28,930 nt of DNA from contig DATFXR010000778.1 of the NCBI GenBank assembly GCA_035315685.1, forward strand, positions 1-28,930. The letters are read 5' to 3'. The translations under genes and the position numbers were made by a program. Origin of the DNA: QHWK01 sp035315685 (GTDB lineage: Bacteria > Acidobacteriota > Vicinamibacteria > Vicinamibacterales > CAVVIG01). This document shows positions 23,928 through 28,930 of this stretch, piece by piece (position 1 is the stretch's first letter; each line of letters starts with the position of its first letter). Under the pieces are notes generated by a model. It was not told where the DNA came from. It searched no databases and saw nothing but the letters and a program-made list of their open reading frames with translations.

Positions 23928-24462
23928 ATGTGGAAACTGGCATCGATCGTCTTCCTGCTCGACGCAATCGCGATCGGTCTCGGAGCGTTCGGGCACGGCG
24001 CTTCGGTGCGCCACTTACGCGCGGCGATCGACCACTTTCGAATCGACGCTGATTCACCCTCCGATTCGCGCGAATATACCGCGCGGAAAAGCAACCGCAG
24101 AGCCCGCTGAGATCGCAGAGTTCGTTTTGTCTGTCGTGGTTGCGACTGTCTTTCGTTGTCGAGGCGTGGCTGACCCGTGAGTCGCGAAAGCAACCGCAGC
24201 AGCGAGAGAACACAAACGTCTGCGTTCTCTGCGCTCTCTGCGGTTGCTTTCCACGCGGCGACGTCGCTGCTACTGCGACGTCTTCGTCGGCATCGTCTAC
24301 GTGGGCATCGGGGCATTCGGACTGGTATATCGCAATGGCGATCCGTTCATGGCGATGTTCGTCGTGCCCGGTGGATTGCTGTTGATCAGCGGCTATGTGA
24401 TGAGCCGTCCGTCGATTCAGGTTCGACGCGCCGACGACTCGGCGACGGCAACGACGCCTTGA
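23928..24462 (+). pseudogene. Small membrane protein gene apparently split by an inverted-repeat element
   Basis: The left piece (from the ATG at 23928) encodes WKLASIVFLLDAIAIGLGAF then GHGASVRHLRAAIDHFRI, a membrane helix and a short charged part; it runs into repeat sequence and stops at 24110. The right piece, in a different frame from about 24280, encodes FVGIVYVGIGAFGLVYRNGD, then PFMAMFVVPGGLLLISGYVM and a hydrophilic tail ending at 24462. Between them lies a ~180-bp element with inverted ends. Joined, the two pieces would make a roughly 110-residue protein with about three helices. That they were once one gene is inference from position, orientation and similar composition; they could be two small genes. 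I know no family for either piece. Confidence 0.45.
24079..24258. repeat. Inverted-repeat (MITE/REP-like) element
   Basis: The left end CCGCGCGGAAAAGCAACCGC continues AGAG (from 24079). The right end, read in reverse complement, is CCGCGTGGAAAGCAACCGCA followed by GAG (24258 leftwards), so the termini are near-perfect inverted repeats. A third copy of AAAGCAACCGCAG (24187-24199) in direct orientation lies just before the right end and pairs with it to form a long imperfect hairpin from about 24183 to 24257. The interior is filled with short CGCAGAG/CTCTGCG units. No coding sequence for a transposase is present. A clear target-site duplication was not found. Confidence 0.7.
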
Positions 24463-24614
24463 GGCGGCGTGGAATCGCCCTGCTGATCTGTTGCAGGTAG
24501 ACGCTGCCGACGTTCCGAAACAGACGTGAACAGCGCCTGGACGCGTTGCCGATGCCGCAGCTTTCGCTTTCGATTGATCTGAAATCTCGCCCGATCACCA
24601 TTGCGCTGCGACAT
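24417..24614 (-). CDS. Small basic protein (MSQRNGDRARF type)
   Basis: 65 residues from the ATG at 24614, preceded by GGGAGG 5 nt upstream, one of the strongest ribosome-binding sites in the window. The product opens MSQRNGDRARFQINRKRKLR and HRQRVQALF, strongly basic with a predicted helix, and then becomes flexible and Ser/Gln-rich. I have the impression of a recurring short 'MSQRNGDxARFxxxRxxKxxRR' protein in Acidobacteriota, but cannot confirm it without a search. The charge suggests RNA or ribosome binding. Its 3' end overlaps the end of the convergent membrane gene fragment by 46 nt. It lies 57 nt downstream of the zinc-ribbon gene on the same strand, probably in one transcript. Confidence 0.65.
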   Translation of the reverse strand: MSQRNGDRARFQINRKRKLRHRQRVQALFTSVSERRQRLPATDQQGDSTPPQGVVAVAESSARRT

Positions 24615-24671
24615 ATCTGCCTCCCTCATCCAGATTCGGTCGATGATCCGCTGTGGCCCGCACGCTGCACC

Positions 24672-24878
24672 TCAACGCCGCCAGCGCTGCCCGCCGTGCG
24701 GATCGACCTGCGAACGTGTCACGTTCCACACGTCGCCGCATTGCGTGCATCTCCAATAGCTGTCGGCGTCCGGCCGCGTTGACGTCGTGACGGTGGCCGT
24801 CGAACGGCAGTTGGGACACCGTGGCGGTGTCGCGTCCGTCGTGGAGGATGGCGATGGATTCGAGGCGGAATCTTTCAT
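24672..24878 (-). CDS. Small zinc-ribbon protein
   Basis: 68 residues from the ATG at 24878, with GGAGG 5 nt upstream. The core is CPNCRSTATVTT, then YWRCTQCGDVWN: two CxxC knuckles 22 residues apart that make a classic zinc ribbon, as in TFIIS-like or transposase-associated ribbons. A Ser/Thr/Pro-rich N-terminus precedes it and a short basic tail follows. The small size and lone domain suggest a nucleic-acid or protein adaptor; no specific family name can be given. A TATACT at 24961-24956 on the minus strand is a plausible -10 about 80 nt upstream, but it has no well-spaced -35. Confidence 0.72.
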   Translation of the reverse strand: MKDSASNPSPSSTTDATPPRCPNCRSTATVTTSTRPDADSYWRCTQCGDVWNVTRSQVDPHGGQRWRR

Positions 24879-25229
24879 GCGACCTCCAGTGAGATGCTTC
24901 GATGAGGGCTGGAGGCCAGGATGGCCGCAGGGCTCAGGAAAGCCTGTTGCCGTCCAGTATACGTTGACGCCAACTCAACGGCTCAAAGCGATCTGACTCT
25001 GATGAACTCGGCCATGCCGAACCGTTCGTCGCGCCGGCCGTGAGACGGCGCCCCAACACGTGGGCTCGTGCTAGAGTGGCTGTTGGGATTGCCGCGTACT
25101 CGCCGTCCTCCAGCGTAACGAGCCTTCGTGACTCGCTCCTACTGAAGTTCAGCCTGACTACGAGACAACATCCAGCCGACGCCAATGCCGGCGATCGGGA
25201 ACGTCGCGGTGCGACGAGGAGTCCAGAGC
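24879..25229. other. Intergenic region between zinc-ribbon and RRM genes
   Basis: A 351-nt divergent gap expected to hold both promoters. It contains a possible minus-strand -10 (TATACT, 24961-24956) and the pair CCCAAC (25052-25057) and GTTGGG (25082-25087) flanking a TAGAGT. No gene is supportable here. A long untranslated leader on the RRM mRNA is possible. Confidence 0.45.
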
Positions 25230-25535
25230 ATGGGTCGGAAGCTGTACGTCGGAAACCTGCCGTACGAAATCGGTGAAGGCGAGTTGCAGGAGTTGTTCGG
25301 GCGAGCTGGCTCCGTCGAGTCGGTCACCGTCATGCGCGATCAAATGACCGGCCGTGCGCGCGGCTTCGCGTTCGTCGAGATGAGCACGGATGAGGAGGCG
25401 CAGCAGGCGATCACCGCGCTGAACGGAACCCAGGTTGGCGGCCGAAACCTGACTGTGAACGAGGCCCGACCCAAGGCGGCCTCCGGTGGTGGCGGCTTCG
25501 GAGGCGGGCGCCGTCGCCGAGAGCCGCGCTGGTAA
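25230..25535 (+). CDS. RRM-domain RNA-binding protein
   Basis: 101 residues from the ATG at 25230, with GAGGA about 9 nt upstream. One RNA-recognition motif: RNP2 is KLYVGNLPYE and RNP1 is RGFAFVEM, with ELQELFGRAGSVESVTVMRD and AQQAITALNGTQVGGRNLTV completing the beta-alpha-beta pattern. A short glycine- and arginine-rich tail (GGGGFGGGRRRREPRW) follows. Small bacterial RRM proteins of this type resemble cyanobacterial Rbp proteins and bind single-stranded RNA, often under cold or stress conditions. The frame extends 15 codons upstream to 25185, but without a ribosome-binding site. Two tandem hairpins lie 146 nt after its stop. Confidence 0.93.
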   Translation: MGRKLYVGNLPYEIGEGELQELFGRAGSVESVTVMRDQMTGRARGFAFVEMSTDEEAQQAITALNGTQVGGRNLTVNEARPKAASGGGGFGGGRRRREPRW

Positions 25536-25873
25536 GGCTGTGACGCCGTCTCGACCCGCCGGCCGAAAGGCGGCGACAGGCGGCACGCCGCGACCGGCGG
25601 AACGGCACGGCACCGCAGCCACGGGCCGTCTCGCGAAGTTGATGATCGAAAGTGGACGCGGTTCTTGGAGGGATATTGGAGGCGGCGGGACGATGTTCCC
25701 GCCGCCGGCGCGAGAGGTTGTTCTCGCGGCCTTTACGCCAATGACTCAAACATCAAGCAATCAGCTGCGTTAGGTATGCTGGGCGACTCTTGGCGGGTAA
25801 TCCATACCGGGCAATTTTGAATCCGCGGTGGCACAGGACAACGGAGCGTCGCGCGGATTGTGCGCTTGCCACC
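25536..25873. other. Intergenic region between convergent RRM and sigma-factor genes
   Basis: 338 nt. It contains two perfect hairpins (25681-25706 and 25709-25728). Open frames here are short and arginine/proline-rich, and none is convincing. Confidence 0.5.
25681..25728. terminator. Two tandem perfect hairpins (possible bidirectional terminator)
   Basis: GGCGGCGGGA (25681-25690) pairs exactly with TCCCGCCGCC (25697-25706) around a 6-nt loop. Two bases later, CGCGAGA (25709-25715) pairs exactly with TCTCGCG (25722-25728), also around 6 nt. Only a CCTTT follows, so classic rho-independent termination is uncertain. The position between convergent genes fits a transcription or RNA-stability barrier. 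Confidence 0.5.
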
Positions 25874-26461
25874 CTAGCTCGAAGCGGTACGGTCGCCTCG
25901 TCTGATTTCGCGGAGGAGCCAGGCCTTCGCGGTCTTCCAATCCCGCATGACCGTTTCCGGCGAGATGTTCAACACATCAGCTGTTTCTCGGACAGTCAAG
26001 CCGCCAAAGAACCTCAACTCGACGACCTGGCTCATCCGCGCATCGAACGTCGCCAGTCCGCTCAATGCATCGCTGAGAGCGACGAGATCTGGCTGCTTCG
26101 AGTCCCCTAATTCCCGCACGTCATCCAGGCTCACGCGAACCGTACCGCCACCACGTTTCTGGCGCTGCCGGTTGCGGGCAGACTCCACCAGGATCCGTCG
26201 CATCATCTGCGCCGCCAGAGCGAGGAAGTGCGCGCGATTCCGCCATTCGACGCGATTGACGTCGATCAGCCGTAGGTACGCCTCGTTCACCAGCGACGTC
26301 GCCTGCAGCGTATGATCCCGCCGCTCCCGTCGCATATAGCGCCGGGCGAGACGGTGGAGCTCGTTGTAGACCAGAGGCATCAGCCGGTCGAGGGCCGATC
26401 CATCGCCCTGGCTCCACGCTCGGAGGAGCTCGGTGGGTCCGCTGTCGGAATTCGGCGACAT
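25874..26461 (-). CDS. ECF RNA polymerase sigma factor (TIGR02999/PF07638 type)
   Basis: 195 residues. It opens with PTELLRAWSQGDGSALDRLM and has region 2 in LVYNELHRLARRYMRRERRD followed by TLQATSLVNEAYLRLID, the diagnostic 'LQxTxLVxEAYLRL' of this acidobacterial/planctomycete ECF group. FLALAAQMMRRILVESARNR completes region 2. Region 4 is MSQVVELRFFGGLTVRETAD then VLNISPETVMRDWKTAKAWL, the -35-recognising helix-turn-helix. No anti-sigma gene is adjacent. Instead a Ser/Thr kinase is divergent 96 nt away; kinase-linked control of such sigma factors is a known theme in related groups, so phosphorylation of this sigma factor by the neighbour is a reasonable guess. Confidence 0.95.
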   Translation of the reverse strand: MSPNSDSGPTELLRAWSQGDGSALDRLMPLVYNELHRLARRYMRRERRDHTLQATSLVNEAYLRLIDVNRVEWRNRAHFLALAAQMMRRILVESARNRQRQKRGGGTVRVSLDDVRELGDSKQPDLVALSDALSGLATFDARMSQVVELRFFGGLTVRETADVLNISPETVMRDWKTAKAWLLREIRRGDRTASS

Positions 26462-26490
26462 GACAGTTTTTCCGGTCGGATGGCGCCTTT

Positions 26491-26512
26491 ATGACCAGAA
26501 GGGGATGTTACA
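26491..26512 (-). promoter_or_regulatory. Possible autoregulated ECF promoter
   Basis: On the minus strand TGTAAC (26512-26507) precedes GGTCAT (26496-26491) in the 96-nt divergent gap, resembling ECF-type 'AAC ... GTC' elements. The spacing is shorter than usual, so the call is tentative. Confidence 0.25.
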
Positions 26513-26557
26513 CCGCGGCGCTCCGGGTTCCATACCCGCGCATCCAGGAGTCCCGAT

Positions 26558-28735
26558 ATGATCCAGCCTGTGATGGACCGTTGGACGGCGGTCAAACGTA
26601 TTCATCAGTCGGCTCTCGATAAAGACCCGTCCGAACGCGCCGCGTTCGTTGACGAATCATGTGGCGATGACGAAGCACTGCTTCGCGAGGTGCAATCGCT
26701 TCTCACGTACGCGACCGATGCCGAGTCGTTCCTGGAGCGGCCGGCAGTGGACATCGCGACCGCACCTTCGAGTGAGTCTCAGGAGGCGACGCTCGTCGGT
26801 AGAACCGTCAGTCACTACCAGGTCCTGTCGCTGCTCGGCGCCGGCGGAATGGGAGAGGTCTACCTCGCCCGAGACCCGCGACTCGACCGGACCGTCGCGC
26901 TGAAAATCCTGCCTGGCGAGCTGGCGGCGGACCCGGACCGCATGCAACGCTTCGCGCGCGAAGCGAGGGCCGCATCCGCGCTGAACCATCCGAATGTCGC
27001 AAGCATCTACGACGTCGGCGAGAGCGATCGCCTCCGCTTCATCGTCATGGAACACGTCGAAGGAAACACGGTTGCGGCGAGAATCGGCCATCCGTTGACA
27101 CCGTCGGAAGTTGTCGATATCGCCGTGCAGGCCGCGGACGCGTTGGATGTTGCCCATGCCAAGGGCATTACCCACCGTGACATCAAGCCAGCCAACCTGA
27201 TGCTGACGCCGCGCGGTCACGTGAAGGTGCTCGATTTCGGCGTGGCGAAGGTAGGTCGCAGCGACGAGGTCAGTCCGAATGGCCACTGGACCGTCGAACC
27301 GTTGACTGCGGTCGGCATCGTGGTTGGGTCGGGGCCGTACATGAGCCCTGAACAGATCGTGGGTGGCGACGTTGACCCGCGCAGCGACGTCTTCAGCCTC
27401 GGGGTCGTTATCTATCAAATGGCCACCGGGCACGTGCCGTTCTCCGGATCGACGCGCGAGGAGCTGATGGAGGCCATCCTTCGCGCGACTCCCGAAGCCA
27501 TGACCGGACGCAACCCTGACGTGCCGCCGGAGCTGGAACGGATTACGTTCAAGTGCCTCGAGAAATCCGCAGGGGATCGCTATCCGTCGGCGCGGGAATT
27601 GTTGAGCGACCTCTGGCCGCTGAAACGTCAGCTGGACGCGACACGAGCGATGACGGATTCGCAGTGGTTCGAGTTCCTCAGGCGTCCCGTGGAAATTTCC
27701 GACGAGTCGCCAGGGTCCGAAGCCTCCGAGCTCGTCGCTCGGGGCTGGGCGCATCTGCGCTCCGGGTCCTTCTTCGAGCTGTCCGACGCCGTCTCGGCGT
27801 TTTTGGCGGCAACCGAAGCGGCTCCGGCCTATGCCGCGGCCCACGCCGGTTTGGCACTCACGAAGGTCGCGCAGGCGGTGTCTCACGACGTGCCGCACCT
27901 CGAAGCGCTCGCCGAAGCCAAGACGATCGCGTTGCGCGCACTTGCCTTGAACGATAGGAGCGCGGACGCGCAGGTTGCATTGGGACAGGTGATGTTCTTC
28001 AGTGAATGGGATTGGACCGCGGCGGAGCGCAGCTTCCAGCGTGCGCTTGCGATCAACCAGAATCACGCTGAAGCGTACCTCCATTACGGCGGCTTGATGG
28101 AGGCCCTCGGTCAGCTGACGCGCGGATTCGAGCTGAAGCTGCAGGGTCTCGAATGCGACTCGACTTCGGCGCTCGCACACGTGCTCATCGCGTCCTCGCT
28201 GTGGAATCAGCGCCGGTACGACGACGTGATCGTGTGGGTGAACAAGGCGCTCGACCGCGATCCGCGCCATCTGTTCGCTCGTGAATTGCTCGTGGGCGCC
28301 TACTGGAAGAAAGGCGACTTCAAACGTCAAATCGTGGAAGATCTCAAACGAGTCGAAGCTCGTGACCTGAGCGAGGAAGTCCGTGCCGGCCTGAGGGAGA
28401 TCGTCGCCGAAGTCCTGCACGCCTTCGATCACGAAGGTCTCGACGCGGCGCACCGATGCATCCTCAAACACATGAGCAGCGCGTGGATGACTGAGCTGAT
28501 GTCGGATGAGGGTGGCAGCACCATCATTGGGCGTGGCAACACCATGATTGGGCCCCTGGCGCGTTCCGCTGAAGCGGGAGACCTCGACAAGGCCTTCGAG
28601 CTTCTCCAAGGCGCCCTCGCCGTACGCGATCCTGGGTTGGTCCACCTCGCTGTTGCGCCTCAGTGGGACCGCCTGCGCCCCGATCCACGGTTCAACCAGT
28701 GCCTCGCACGGATGAAACTGCGGCCGGTTCTGTGA
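26558..28735 (+). CDS. Soluble Ser/Thr protein kinase with C-terminal TPR-like repeats
   Basis: 725 residues; AGGAG lies 7 nt before the ATG. Residues 1-80 form the helical leader common to these kinases (LDKDPSERAAFVDESCGDDE, then LLREVQSLL). The Hanks-type kinase domain (about 87-360) has the P-loop LGAGGMGEVYLARD, catalytic VALK (K116), the alpha-C Glu E135, HRDIKPANLM (D208), DFG (D226) and SGPYMSPEQ in the activation segment, so it should be active. After about residue 395 come helical repeats resembling TPRs (AAHAGLALTKVAQAV; AERSFQRALAINQNHAEAYL; YDDVIVWVNKALDRDPRHLF). No membrane helix is present, unlike PknB-type receptors, so it is predicted cytoplasmic, with the repeats choosing partners. 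The neighbouring divergent ECF sigma factor is the obvious candidate substrate. Confidence 0.95.
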   Translation: MIQPVMDRWTAVKRIHQSALDKDPSERAAFVDESCGDDEALLREVQSLLTYATDAESFLERPAVDIATAPSSESQEATLVGRTVSHYQVLSLLGAGGMGEVYLARDPRLDRTVALKILPGELAADPDRMQRFAREARAASALNHPNVASIYDVGESDRLRFIVMEHVEGNTVAARIGHPLTPSEVVDIAVQAADALDVAHAKGITHRDIKPANLMLTPRGHVKVLDFGVAKVGRSDEVSPNGHWTVEPLTAVGIVVGSGPYMSPEQIVGGDVDPRSDVFSLGVVIYQMATGHVPFSGSTREELMEAILRATPEAMTGRNPDVPPELERITFKCLEKSAGDRYPSARELLSDLWPLKRQLDATRAMTDSQWFEFLRRPVEISDESPGSEASELVARGWAHLRSGSFFELSDAVSAFLAATEAAPAYAAAHAGLALTKVAQAVSHDVPHLEALAEAKTIALRALALNDRSADAQVALGQVMFFSEWDWTAAERSFQRALAINQNHAEAYLHYGGLMEALGQLTRGFELKLQGLECDSTSALAHVLIASSLWNQRRYDDVIVWVNKALDRDPRHLFARELLVGAYWKKGDFKRQIVEDLKRVEARDLSEEVRAGLREIVAEVLHAFDHEGLDAAHRCILKHMSSAWMTELMSDEGGSTIIGRGNTMIGPLARSAEAGDLDKAFELLQGALAVRDPGLVHLAVAPQWDRLRPDPRFNQCLARMKLRPVL

Positions 28736-28800
28736 ACGGCTCGAGTGGCGCTGTAATTCTGCGCCAGCACTTCGCAAGTGTGTCGCGATAAACGATATGA

Positions 28801-28877
28801 CTCTATCGGGAGTGACCCGGCGCGCGACCGCGCGACTTGAAGAGGATGCACCATTCGCCGGGTCACTCCCGATAGAG
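28801..28877. repeat. Perfect 22-bp inverted repeat with 33-nt spacer
   Basis: The arm at 28801-28822 (starting CTCTATCGGGAGTG) is the exact reverse complement of 28856-28877 (ending CACTCCCGATAGAG). It lies 65 nt after the kinase stop. No T-run follows either arm. It may act as a terminator or barrier between convergent genes, or be part of a mobile element whose remainder lies to the right. Confidence 0.7.
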
Positions 28878-28930
28878 CCGTTTGAACGAAGCCGCTGGCG
28901 TCTGCGGCGGACGCGGCGGATCAGTATGGG
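28863..28930 (-). CDS. Possible C-terminus of a gene entering from the right
   Basis: One minus-strand frame is open from the window edge to a TGA at 28865-28863 and encodes HTDPPRPPQTPAASFKRLYR then E. A proline-rich linker followed by a basic-aromatic helix could be a genuine C-terminus. At 22 codons it cannot be assigned; the stop lies inside the right arm of the inverted repeat. Confidence 0.25.
   Translation of the reverse strand, partial: HTDPPRPPQTPAASFKRLYRE

Noticed and set aside
24180..24260. Possible CRISPR-like array from repeated CGCAGAG units
   Set aside because: Units are short, irregular and in both orientations with no constant-length spacers and no cas genes; better explained as one inverted-repeat element.
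24050..24280. Target-site duplication flanking the inverted-repeat element
   Set aside because: No matching direct repeat could be identified next to the termini; neighbouring CG-rich bases are too simple to decide.
24260..24282. Hairpin GACGTCGC/GCGACGTC next to the inverted-repeat element
   Set aside because: Perfect 8-bp stem with a 7-nt loop, but it has no T-run and no link to a gene end; too little to call a function.
26657..28777. Very long (706-codon) minus-strand frame opposite the Ser/Thr kinase
   Set aside because: Composition is antisense to a well-recognised kinase and TPR-like region and shows no domain of its own; GC-rich codon bias keeps the opposite frame open.

Overview
The window looks like chromosome from a high-GC Acidobacteriota-type bacterium, probably Vicinamibacteria-like. 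This is inferred from gene content, not a marker gene: a PadR regulator coupled to an ADOP-type (MacB/FtsX-like) permease, an ECF sigma factor of the TIGR02999/PF07638 type divergent from a soluble Ser/Thr kinase with TPR-like repeats, remnants of TolB/WD40 propeller proteins, and heavy use of GTG starts and ATGA/GTGA overlaps. No rRNA, tRNA, CRISPR array or intact insertion sequence was seen.

Layout. 1-7.1 kb is an eroded region. It holds the N-terminal part of a PadR gene cut by the window edge, a frameshifted scrap of a propeller protein, an intact orphan hcp (type VI secretion tube protein), an intact PadR + ADOP permease pair, and then two broken genes placed head to head. Those two are a vanadium-haloperoxidase-like gene lacking its N-terminus and a TolB-propeller gene lacking its N-terminus, meeting near 6.12-6.15 kb. 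An unrecognised multi-pass membrane protein follows at 7.3-8.2 kb.

8.3-16.5 kb is a minus-strand cluster of eight genes. In transcription order they are an organophosphate-antiporter-like MFS transporter, a secreted alkaline-phosphatase-superfamily hydrolase, a PHP-domain phosphohydrolase, a GT4 glycosyltransferase, a small unknown membrane protein, a second GT4 glycosyltransferase, a PmtA-like methyltransferase and a DUF2334 polysaccharide deacetylase. Four successive junctions in it overlap (three of 4 nt, one of 16 nt). The content suggests synthesis or remodelling of a glycolipid or phospholipid, possibly tied to phosphate supply. This is the best candidate here for an undescribed system.

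16.9-22.9 kb, plus strand: a membrane-anchored FMN glutamate-synthase-like protein translationally coupled to a CorA/ZntB-type channel whose GMN signature reads GMG; a 411-nt gap with a DnaA-box-like hairpin and a 17-bp tandem repeat; a small hypothetical protein; phoU; and speA (arginine decarboxylase) behind a perfect 14-bp palindrome.

23.0-28.9 kb: an ArsR regulator and SRPBCC protein pair with a clear operator over the start codon; a small membrane gene apparently split by a ~180-bp inverted-repeat element; two short minus-strand genes with strong ribosome-binding sites (a basic peptide and a zinc ribbon); an RRM RNA-binding protein followed by two tandem perfect hairpins; the ECF sigma factor and Ser/Thr kinase pair; and a perfect 22-bp inverted repeat near the right edge.
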